Source: CAMLIZ01 sp036231905 (GTDB taxonomy: Bacteria > Pseudomonadota > Gammaproteobacteria > Burkholderiales > Burkholderiaceae_C). From it: DNA of 64,000 bases. Below are positions 33,161 through 39,864 of this stretch, one piece after another. Both the position numbers and the translations under genes were made by a program. The notes under the pieces are model-generated. The model searched no databases. It saw nothing but the letters and a program-made list of their open reading frames with translations, and was not told where the DNA came from. The stretch is taken from assembly GCF_036231905.1 (NCBI RefSeq), contig NZ_JAZARE010000003.1:62001-126000 (forward strand), given 5' to 3'. The stretch's first letter is position 1; every line of letters starts with the position of its first letter.

Positions 33161-33339
33161 GGCAGGTCGGATGGCAGCGGTGGTGATCGACAAGCGAGCA
33201 TACCGGCGGCTGCCCGGGCCGTGAAAACCGGCACCCGCCGCGCCCGGCGCCACGGTGAGCGGCCCCGCGTCGGCACGCACTGACAGCCGCGCCACTGCAG
33301 CGCCGACAAGGCACAGGCCTTGCCCGGACTCGAGGCACC

Positions 33340-34734
33340 ATGCCCGAGCGTCCCTCCAAGCCGTCCTTCCAGCCGATGGTTGACGCAGCACCCACAGCGG
33401 ATGCTGCGCCCTCACCCGCGTCGCCCCCCGCGGCTGCCGCAGCCGCGCCGCAGCCGCGCGAGCGTGCACCCTGGCGCGCGGTGCGGCGGCACCTGGCCCT
33501 GCTGCGGCGCAACGCGTCCGTGGCGCCCGCCCAGCCGCAGGCGCCACGCGACGCCCTGGCGCGCCATGCCACCGCGCTGGCCGCCGCCCTGCCGCACGAG
33601 CTGACCGAAGGCAACCAGGTCGAAGTGCTGGTCGACGGGCCGGCCACCTACGCCGCCATGTTCCAGGCCATCGACGCGGCACGCGACCACATCAACATCG
33701 AAAGCTACATCGTCGAAGCGGAAGGGCCCGGGCGCGAGCTGGCCAGGCGCCTGATCGCCAAGCGCCGCGAAGGCGTGAAGGTGAACTTGCTGTTCGACCA
33801 CTTCGGCTCGCTGCAGACCCGCAGCAGCTACTTCGACGCGCTGCGCGAGGCGGGCGTGCAGATGTGCTGCTACAACCCGCTGCTGCGCGGCTTCAAGGAG
33901 ACCTTTCGCCGCGCGATGCACCTGCGCGACCACCGCAAGCTGCTGATCGTGGACGGCCGCGTGGCCTTCACCGGCGGCATCAACATCTCCAACGTGTATG
34001 CCGTGCGGCCCGGCGCAGGGCGTCGCCCCTGGCAGGCCCAGCCCGCCCCCTGGCGCGACACCCATGTGAAGGTGCAAGGCCCGGTGGTGGCACAGCTGCA
34101 GCAGCTGTTCATCGACCACTGGATCAGCCAGACGGGGCAGCGGCCGTACCTGGCGCACTACTTCCCGCGCCTGCCGAAGATGGGCCCGCACCGCGTGGGC
34201 GTGGCCGCCTGCGAGGCCGGCCGCCGGCGCAACCCCTTCTACCGCTCGCTCCTGCGCGCAATCGAGCTCGCGCAGCATCGCATCTGCATCACCGCCGCCT
34301 ACTTCGTGCCGCCGCGCCGGCTGCTGCGCGCGCTGTGCCAGGCCGCCCAGCGCGGGGTGCGGGTGGAGCTGCTGCTGCCCAGCATGAGCGACGCCTGGGC
34401 GCCGCTGCATGCCGGGCGTTCGCACTACAGCCGGCTGCTGCGCAGCGGCGTGCACATCCACGAGCGGCTGGATGCGCTGCTGCATGCCAAGACCGCGGTG
34501 ATCGACGGCGTGTGGGCCACCGTCGGTTCTAGCAACCTCGACTGGCGCAGCTTCCTGCACAACGCCGAGGCCAACGTCGTGGTGCTCGGCGAAGCCTTCG
34601 CGGCCCGCCTGGAGCAGGTGTTCGCCGACGACCTGGCGCGCAGCGAGGCGATCGCGCTGGAGGACTGGCGCAGGCGTGGGCGCCGCCAGCGGCTGCTGGA
34701 GTGGGCGGCTCGCAAGGTGGAGTTCTTTCTCTGA
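33340..34734 (+). CDS. clsB: Phospholipase D-type cardiolipin synthase (ClsB-like)
   Basis: This 464-residue protein has two HKD phosphatidyltransferase motifs, HRKLLIVDG at H198 and HAKTAVIDG at H382, with TGGINISN and VGSSNLDWRS following each. This pattern fits ClsB-type cardiolipin synthases, which join phosphatidylglycerol with another phospholipid at the inner membrane. The first 50 residues are an Ala/Pro-rich low-complexity tail with no membrane helix. A GAGG site precedes ATG 33340. ATG 33376 is an alternative start. Confidence 0.87.
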   Translation: MPERPSKPSFQPMVDAAPTADAAPSPASPPAAAAAAPQPRERAPWRAVRRHLALLRRNASVAPAQPQAPRDALARHATALAAALPHELTEGNQVEVLVDGPATYAAMFQAIDAARDHINIESYIVEAEGPGRELARRLIAKRREGVKVNLLFDHFGSLQTRSSYFDALREAGVQMCCYNPLLRGFKETFRRAMHLRDHRKLLIVDGRVAFTGGINISNVYAVRPGAGRRPWQAQPAPWRDTHVKVQGPVVAQLQQLFIDHWISQTGQRPYLAHYFPRLPKMGPHRVGVAACEAGRRRNPFYRSLLRAIELAQHRICITAAYFVPPRRLLRALCQAAQRGVRVELLLPSMSDAWAPLHAGRSHYSRLLRSGVHIHERLDALLHAKTAVIDGVWATVGSSNLDWRSFLHNAEANVVVLGEAFAARLEQVFADDLARSEAIALEDWRRRGRRQRLLEWAARKVEFFL

Positions 34735-34746
34735 ACCAGCGCGCGA

Positions 34747-35565
34747 TCACGCGCTGCGGATGTCGCTGCCCTGCAGCAGGCTGCCGATCGCAAAGTACAG
34801 CCGGCTCAGCACCTGCTGCTTGCTGCAGGCCTGCCCGTCGTACCACACCAGCAGCTCGAAGCCGAGGGCGGCGCCACCCAGCGAGGTGAGCACCACCTCG
34901 GGGGCCGGCTGCTTCTGCACCTGCGGCTCGGCCGCGGCCGCCTGCAGCAGCAGTTGCTCCACCTGGCGCACGTCGGCGCCCTGCGCCACGCTCACCGGCA
35001 CGCGCAGCCGGATGGTGCGGTCGAGGTAGACGTAGTTGGTGACGTTGTCGGTGATGAAGCGCTGGTTGGGCACCAGGATCGCGATGCGGTCGTTGGTGAC
35101 CACCGTGGTGCGGCGAGCGCCGATCGCATGGACCACGCCTTCCACGCCGGCCAGCTCGATGCGGTCGCCCACCTCGATGGGGCGCTCCAGCATGATGATC
35201 AGCCCGCTGATGAAGTTGCTGATGATGTTCTGCAGGCCGAAGCCCACGCCCACGCCCAGGGCGCTGGCCACCACCGCAAACGCGGTGAGGTTGATGCCCG
35301 CGTTCTGCAGGATCACCACCGCGCCCACCACCAGCACCACGTAGTGCACCAGCCCGGTCACGGCCTCGCGCTGGCCCGCCTGCATGGCGGTGTGGCGCAG
35401 CAGCCGGCCCAGCGTCCAGCGGCTGAAGCGCCCGGCCAGCAGGTACAGCAGCGCGCCCAGCACCAGCAGCTTGATGACCGACGACACGGTGATCACCGCG
35501 CCGCCCAGCGTGAGCAGCGGGATGTCGTAGGTGTGCAATTCAGTCCGTAGGAACTGCCAATCCAT
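34747..35565 (-). CDS. mscS: Small-conductance mechanosensitive channel (MscS family)
   Basis: This 272-residue protein has three membrane helices, the pore-lining Gly/Ala-rich helix (VVASALGVGVGFGLQNIISNFISGLIIMLERPIEVGDRI) and the beta domain with VPNQRFITDNVTNYV. MscS channels release solutes on hypo-osmotic shock. Size fits the minimal MscS. Its ATG overlaps the stop of the DUF2334 gene by one base, so both belong to one transcript. Confidence 0.92.
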   Translation of the reverse strand: MDWQFLRTELHTYDIPLLTLGGAVITVSSVIKLLVLGALLYLLAGRFSRWTLGRLLRHTAMQAGQREAVTGLVHYVVLVVGAVVILQNAGINLTAFAVVASALGVGVGFGLQNIISNFISGLIIMLERPIEVGDRIELAGVEGVVHAIGARRTTVVTNDRIAILVPNQRFITDNVTNYVYLDRTIRLRVPVSVAQGADVRQVEQLLLQAAAAEPQVQKQPAPEVVLTSLGGAALGFELLVWYDGQACSKQQVLSRLYFAIGSLLQGSDIRSA

Positions 35566-36356
35566 CAGGCGCGCGCGGACGAGGGTGCGCGAAACGCGGC
35601 GGGCACCGCGTCCGGCCGCGCCAGCGCGGGCTGCCAGGACTGCACCACGCGCGTGAGCGTCTGTGCCTGCCGGCAGCTCAGGTGGCGATGCAGGCAGTGC
35701 TGCCAGGCGCGCCGCACGGCCCCGTGGTCAGCGGCATCGGGGGTGAGCTCCAGGCGCACCAGCGGTGCGGCGTCCTGCCCCAGCCGGCCCGGCCATGCGT
35801 TCCAGGCGAGCGACAGCGCCCGGCGCGCCGGGCCTGCGGTGTGGTGCACGATGCTGTGGCTGGGCATGGCCTCGTCGCGGGCCAGTGCATGCAGGCCGTC
35901 GCGCGTGAGCGTGTACAGGAACGGCGTGAGCTGCAGGGCCGCCCAGGCGCCCGGCCCCAGGGCCCAGTGCGGCGCCACAAAGCCGCCCAGCGGCCAGCCA
36001 TTGGCCGCGAACCAGCGCATGCCGGCATGCAGGCGCTGCAGCGCATCGTCGCAGCGCAGCCTCTGGAACTCGGCTTCTCCGCGGTGCAGGCGCCGGCGCA
36101 GGCGGTCCAGCGGCCCGAGGGTGGGGCTGTCCTCCTCGTGCATGTAGCCGTGCAGCGCGAGTTCGTCGCCCAGGGCCAGCCGGCGTGTCAAGGCGTTGTC
36201 GAAACGCAGGTTGTAGGGCTCGCCGTGCAGGCGCGGCACCACCAGCAGCGTCACCGGCACGGCCGCGACCTCACGCACCGCCGCCAGCACGCGCTGGCTG
36301 GCGCTCCAGTTGGACGGTGCCACGCCACGCAACAGCACCACGAAGGAAGGAATCAT
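35565..36356 (-). CDS. DUF2334 polysaccharide-deacetylase-like protein
   Basis: This 263-residue protein has the NodB-like barrel pattern of DUF2334: a first strand (SFVVLLRGVAPSNW), an LGDELALHGYMHEED metal-ligand segment and GGFVAPHWALG. The second histidine of the HxxxH motif is in the HGYMHEE pair. Such proteins are presumed carbohydrate deacetylases. It leads an operon with mscS, and a sigma-54-like promoter lies 64 bases upstream. ATG 36356 is preferred to the GTG one codon before. Confidence 0.82.
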   Translation of the reverse strand: MIPSFVVLLRGVAPSNWSASQRVLAAVREVAAVPVTLLVVPRLHGEPYNLRFDNALTRRLALGDELALHGYMHEEDSPTLGPLDRLRRRLHRGEAEFQRLRCDDALQRLHAGMRWFAANGWPLGGFVAPHWALGPGAWAALQLTPFLYTLTRDGLHALARDEAMPSHSIVHHTAGPARRALSLAWNAWPGRLGQDAAPLVRLELTPDAADHGAVRRAWQHCLHRHLSCRQAQTLTRVVQSWQPALARPDAVPAAFRAPSSARA

Positions 36357-36431
36357 CACCAGGCCCTGTTAACGCCATCCGCAGCCTGAGGCCCGATAGC
36401 CCGGCGCGCCTTGCACCGGTGTGCGCTTGCG

Positions 36432-36446
36432 GCAAGCGGCATGCCG
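36432..36446 (-). promoter_or_regulatory. Sigma-54-like promoter (9/11), DUF2334-mscS operon
   Basis: Minus-strand CGGCATGCCGCTTGC has GG-N10-GC spacing and a perfect TTGC half. The transcript would start near 36420, about 64 bases before the DUF2334 ATG. It is back-to-back with the promoter at 36461-36475. Confidence 0.45.
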
Positions 36447-36460
36447 AACGCGCGCGGCCC

Positions 36461-36475
36461 TGGCACGCCAACTGC
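36461..36475 (+). promoter_or_regulatory. Sigma-54-like promoter (10/11), PA2169-topoisomerase operon
   Basis: TGGCACGCCAACTGC has a perfect TGGCACG -24 half and CTGC at -12, with GG-N10-GC spacing. The transcript would start near 36486, about 33 bases before ATG 36519 and its AAGGAG site. Confidence 0.55.
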
Positions 36476-36518
36476 CGTGGAACGAAGCAATGACCTTCCC
36501 CCCTACAAGGAGCCGGCA

Positions 36519-36971
36519 ATGAGCAATGACGATGTGGTGGACGTGCTGAATGAACTGATCGAAACCTCCAAGGACGGCGAATACGGCTTCAGGGAGTGCG
36601 CCGAGCACACCAAGTCAGCCGAGCTCAAGAGCGTGTTCCTGGCCCGCTCGGAAGAATGCCGCCGTGCCGCCGAGGAGCTGCAGCAGCAGGTGGTGGCCGC
36701 CGGCGGGCAGCCCGAGGACAGCGGCACCGCCGCCGGCGCGGTGCACCGCGGCTGGGTGGCCGCGCGCGGCACGCTCTCGGGCTACAGCGACCACTCGATG
36801 CTGGAAGAGTGCGAGCGTGGCGAGGACGTGGCGGTGAAGAAGTACCGTACCGCGTTGGAGAAGACGCTGCCGGAAGGCGTCCGCAACCTGGTGGAGCGCC
36901 ACCTGCAGGGCGCGCAGCGCAACCACGACCAGATCAAGGCCCTGCGCGACCGCTACCCGGCCACTACCTGA
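36519..36971 (+). CDS. PA2169 family (DUF2383) four-helix-bundle protein
   Basis: This 150-residue all-helical protein matches the PA2169/DUF2383 family: VLNELIETSKDGEYGFRECAEH, FLARSEECRRAAEELQQQV, then LEECERGEDVAVKKYRTAL and HLQGAQRNHDQIKALRD. It is a ferritin-like bundle of unknown function, often stress-induced. It starts an apparent operon with a small lipoprotein and topoisomerase IB. A strong sigma-54-like promoter lies upstream. Confidence 0.9.
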   Translation: MSNDDVVDVLNELIETSKDGEYGFRECAEHTKSAELKSVFLARSEECRRAAEELQQQVVAAGGQPEDSGTAAGAVHRGWVAARGTLSGYSDHSMLEECERGEDVAVKKYRTALEKTLPEGVRNLVERHLQGAQRNHDQIKALRDRYPATT

Positions 36972-36985
36972 TGGAGCGGGCTGCC

Positions 36986-37300
36986 ATGTCGCTGAAAGCG
37001 CCACGGGCGCTGCTGCCCGGCGTGTGCCTGGCTGTGCTGGCGGCGCTCTCGGCGTGCGACCGCAGCAAGGGCCCCACCCCGCCCAAGCCCAGCACCGCCA
37101 GCACCGAAACCGGCACGCCCAAGGGCATCCTCACCGAGCGCTCGCCTGCGGCCGACGTGCCGGCCGCCGCCCACGGCGAGGGCGGCCGCGGCAGGAACGT
37201 GGCCGGCGCCACCGACAGCGGCCCGGCCTCGGCCGCAGCGGCCACCCTGCCAGGCGGCGGGCTGCCGCAGCCCGGCAGCGCCGGCTCCGCAGCGCGCTGA
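36986..37300 (+). CDS. Small lipoprotein (hypothetical)
   Basis: This 104-residue protein has a signal peptide ending in a lipobox (ALSAC, then DRSKG). A Pro/Ser/Thr/Gly-rich disordered tail follows with no recognisable domain. Start ATG 36986 has GGAG about 9 bases upstream. An in-frame ATG at 36971 overlaps the previous stop and is the alternative. It lies between the PA2169 gene and topoisomerase IB, probably on one transcript. Confidence 0.6.
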   Translation: MSLKAPRALLPGVCLAVLAALSACDRSKGPTPPKPSTASTETGTPKGILTERSPAADVPAAAHGEGGRGRNVAGATDSGPASAAAATLPGGGLPQPGSAGSAAR

Positions 37301-37308
37301 GGCCGGCC

Positions 37309-38544
37309 GTGGCGCGCGGCACGGCCCCCACCGCCGCCGCGCCGTCTGCCGCCGCGCTGGCGCTCAAGGCCGCGCTGGAGCAGGACGAGCGCGCCGCCAT
37401 CGAACGGCTGGTGTATGTAGACGACAGCCAGCCGGGCTGGCGCCGCCTCAAGCGCGGCAGCGGCTTCCGCTATGTCGACAGCCAGGGCCGCGGCATCACC
37501 GACCCCGACCAGCTGAGCCGCATCCGCCGGCTGGCGATTCCGCCGGCCTACACCGACGTGTGGATCTGCCCGCTGGAGCACGGCCACATCCAGGCCACCG
37601 GGCGCGACGCGCGCGGGCGCAAGCAGTACCGCTACCACGAGCTCTGGCAGGCCATGCGTGGGGCCACCAAGTTCGCCCGCATGCGAGAGTTCGGCCTCGC
37701 GCTGCCGCGCATCCGGCGCCGGGTGGAACGCGACCTGGCCCTGCCCGGGCTGCCGCGCGACAAGGTGCTGGCCACTCTCGTGCGGCTGCTCGACACCACC
37801 TACCTGCGCGTGGGCAACGACGAATACGCCCGCACCAACGGCTCCTATGGCCTGACCACGCTGCGCAACCGCCATGTGGCGGTGAAGGGCGGCACGCTGC
37901 GCCTGTCGTTCCGCGGCAAGAGCGGCGTGCACCAGCGGGTGGAGCTGGACGATCCCAAGGTGGCGCGCATCTGCGCCCGGCTGCAGGAGCTGCCCGGCCA
38001 GGAGCTGTTCCAGTGCGTGGACGAGGACGGCGAGCTGCACACCATCGGCTCGGCCGATGTCAACGACTACATTGCCGCGGCAGCCTCACCGGCGCGCCGT
38101 GCCGGCACGCGCACCGTGCCCGATGCGCCGGATGCACAGCGCTTCACGGCCAAGGACTTTCGCACCTGGCACGCCAGCGCGCTGGCGCTGGAGCGGCTGC
38201 ACCCCTGCGAAGCAGGCAGCGCCGCCGACGCCAGGCGCCGTGTGAAGGAGGTGATCGCCGAGGTGGCCAGGCAGCTGGGGCACACGCTCAGCGTGTGCCG
38301 CAAGTCCTATGTGCACCCCGACGTGCTGTCGCACTTCGCCGAAGGCCGGCTGCAGGCGGTGTGCGAAGGCGGCGCGCAGCTGCCGCCTGGCCAGGTGCGC
38401 GGCCTGAAGCCGGCCGAGAAGCAGCTGCTGGCGCTGCTCAGCGCGGCGGCCCGCCCTGCTCGTAGCGCGGCCCGCCGCCCTGTTCCAGCGGCCCCTGGCC
38501 GGAAAACGGCTCGCCGGCCTGCGCCTGCGCAGACGACGGCGTGA
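37309..38544 (+). CDS. DNA topoisomerase IB (poxvirus type)
   Basis: This 411-residue type IB topoisomerase relaxes supercoils through a 3-prime phosphotyrosine. It shows the bacterial topoisomerase IB order: RRLAIPPAYTDVWICP at the N-terminal domain, RGRKQYRYH, LRVGNDEYAR, SYGLTTLRNRHV, the catalytic helix TWHASALAL and the active tyrosine Y334 in CRKSYVHPDV. The start is taken as GTG 37309, 9 bases after the lipoprotein stop. The last 107 bases overlap a gene on the other strand. Bacterial IB enzymes are accessory and often stress-linked, which fits the neighbours. Confidence 0.92.
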   Translation: MARGTAPTAAAPSAAALALKAALEQDERAAIERLVYVDDSQPGWRRLKRGSGFRYVDSQGRGITDPDQLSRIRRLAIPPAYTDVWICPLEHGHIQATGRDARGRKQYRYHELWQAMRGATKFARMREFGLALPRIRRRVERDLALPGLPRDKVLATLVRLLDTTYLRVGNDEYARTNGSYGLTTLRNRHVAVKGGTLRLSFRGKSGVHQRVELDDPKVARICARLQELPGQELFQCVDEDGELHTIGSADVNDYIAAAASPARRAGTRTVPDAPDAQRFTAKDFRTWHASALALERLHPCEAGSAADARRRVKEVIAEVARQLGHTLSVCRKSYVHPDVLSHFAEGRLQAVCEGGAQLPPGQVRGLKPAEKQLLALLSAAARPARSAARRPVPAAPGRKTARRPAPAQTTA

Positions 38545-38731
38545 CCTGCTGCGCGGTGCGGCCGGTGCGCAAGGGCACCGCCCCGCCTTCACCTTCCCAG
38601 GTCTGCAGCGGCTCCGGCTTCACGCGCAGGGTCCGGCGCTCGGCTTCGCGCCGGCGGTGGGTGCTCAGGCTGATGCCGGCCAGCAGGCCGGCCAGGCCGG
38701 CAAGCCACACGAGGCCACGGGTCGATTTCAT
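38438..38731 (-). CDS. Small single-pass membrane protein (hypothetical)
   Basis: This 97-residue protein has one N-terminal membrane helix (GLVWLAGLAGLLAGISLS), then a basic patch (THRRREAERR) and a Gln/Gly/Pro-rich tail. GGGAG precedes the ATG, which lies 4 bases after the PRC-barrel stop, so it looks like the third gene of that operon. Its 3-prime third overlaps the convergent topoisomerase gene by 107 bases. Function is unknown. Confidence 0.6.
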   Translation of the reverse strand: MKSTRGLVWLAGLAGLLAGISLSTHRRREAERRTLRVKPEPLQTWEGEGGAVPLRTGRTAQQVTPSSAQAQAGEPFSGQGPLEQGGGPRYEQGGPPR

Positions 38732-38735
38732 GTTC

Positions 38736-39164
38736 TCACTCCCAGTAAAGCGGTGCACGGTAGTAGGCGTGCAGGTCGCGATGCCATTGTTCGTCGGCCT
38801 GCTCGGGCCAGTGCTCCTTGTCGAAGCCGGGTGCGTCCTTGAAGCGCTCCGCACCGGCGTCGAGGATGAAACAGCGGCGGTCGGTGTCCAGCACCAGCGC
38901 ATGCCAGGGGATCGCAAAGAGCTTCTGCCCCACGCCCAGCACGCCGCCGGCGGACATCACCGCATAGGCCACCCGGCCACGCGGCACGTCGATCATGATC
39001 TCTTCCAGCTCGCCCAGCGTGTCGCCGCTGCGGTTGATCACCTTGTCCCCGGTGAGGGTGCTCGCGGTCATCAGGCGCGGGCCGGGGCCGCTCATGTTCG
39101 AGTGCAGGCCGGAGCCCTGGATGTGCGCGCCGTTGTCCGGGCCGGGTTGCGTGCTGGGATTCAT
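38736..39164 (-). CDS. PRC-barrel domain protein, cytoplasmic
   Basis: This 142-residue PRC-barrel protein has STLTGDKVINRSGDTLGELEEIMIDVPRGRVAYAVMS and then AIPWHALVLDTDRRCFILDA, and a tail ending HWPEQADEQWHRDLHAYY. PRC barrels occur in RNA processing and photosynthetic reaction centres and are also common in stress-related proteins of unknown function. It closely parallels the next PRC-barrel gene but lacks a signal peptide. Confidence 0.88.
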   Translation of the reverse strand: MNPSTQPGPDNGAHIQGSGLHSNMSGPGPRLMTASTLTGDKVINRSGDTLGELEEIMIDVPRGRVAYAVMSAGGVLGVGQKLFAIPWHALVLDTDRRCFILDAGAERFKDAPGFDKEHWPEQADEQWHRDLHAYYRAPLYWE

Positions 39165-39206
39165 GGACGATCCTTGTGACGGGTTGGCGGCTGCGCGCGG
39201 CGCCGT

Positions 39207-39713
39207 TCAACGTTGGGGGTTGGCATAGAAGCCGCGGGTCTCGCTGTTCCAGCGCTCCTCCGCCATGTTGGGCCAGTGCCGCGAGTCGAAGCCGGGCGCC
39301 TTCTTCAGGCGCTCCTTGTCGATGTCCAGCACCAGGTGCGCCTTGTCGCCGTCCTTCTGCAGCGCGGCCCAGGGGATGGCATGCAGCCGGTCGCCCATGC
39401 CGAGGAAGCCGCCGGTGGACACCACCGCGTAGGCGATCTGCCCGCGGTCGTCGAGCACCACGTCCTTGATGTCGCCGATCTTCTGGCCCTGACGGTTGCG
39501 CACATCGGTGCCGATGATCCTGCTCACGCGATGCGTGCGCTCCCAGCCGCGCTCGGCGTTGCGGTCCTGCGCCGCGCGTTCGCCGCTGGTGGTGGTGGTG
39601 CCGGAGCTGGCAGGGGCCGCAGTCGCTGGGGTGGAGACGCCGCCTTGTGCCTGCGCGCCGTGGCCCGCAAGCAGCAAAGCCGACAGGGGAAGCGCAACGA
39701 GTTGCAACTTCAT
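39207..39713 (-). CDS. PRC-barrel domain protein, exported
   Basis: This 168-residue protein starts with a signal peptide (residues 1-24, ending AQAQ) and has a Thr/Ser/Ala linker followed by a PRC barrel (IIGTDVRNRQGQKIGDIKDVVLDDRGQIAYAVVST). The C-terminal segment HWPNMAEERWNSET mirrors that of the adjacent paralogue. The AAGGAAAA ribosome site supports ATG 39713. It probably leads a three-gene operon under the sigma-54-like promoter at 39773-39787. Confidence 0.88.
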   Translation of the reverse strand: MKLQLVALPLSALLLAGHGAQAQGGVSTPATAAPASSGTTTTSGERAAQDRNAERGWERTHRVSRIIGTDVRNRQGQKIGDIKDVVLDDRGQIAYAVVSTGGFLGMGDRLHAIPWAALQKDGDKAHLVLDIDKERLKKAPGFDSRHWPNMAEERWNSETRGFYANPQR

Positions 39714-39772
39714 GGATTTTCCTTTTTTGGGGGATGCGCCTCTCGCAAGAGGACAGCGCTCCCCCCGCCAGG

Positions 39773-39787
39773 GCAACTGGCATGCCC
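39773..39787 (-). promoter_or_regulatory. Sigma-54-like promoter (9/11), PRC-barrel operon
   Basis: Minus-strand GGGCATGCCAGTTGC has GG-N10-GC spacing and a perfect TTGC -12 half. The transcript would start near 39761, about 48 bases before ATG 39713. Confidence 0.45.
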
Positions 39788-39815
39788 AAACTGGACAGAC
39801 TGCTACGTACAGCGC

Positions 39816-39843
39816 TTGACGCTGCTTCCGGGGCGGCTAGGCT
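39816..39843 (+). promoter_or_regulatory. Candidate sigma-70 promoter for histidine kinase gene
   Basis: TTGACG at 39816-39821 and TAGGCT at 39838-39843 with 16-base spacing resemble a housekeeping promoter ending about 20 bases before GTG 39865. The 151-base gap holds this and the divergent sigma-54-like site. Confidence 0.35.
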
Positions 39844-39864
39844 CCATAGATCCGTCCCCACCTC

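Noticed and set aside
33309..33323. Sigma-54-like match (9/11) before clsB
   Set aside because: The implied start lies about 5 bases before ATG 33340, leaving no room for its GAGG ribosome site. Acceptable only if translation starts at 33376, so not listed as a promoter.
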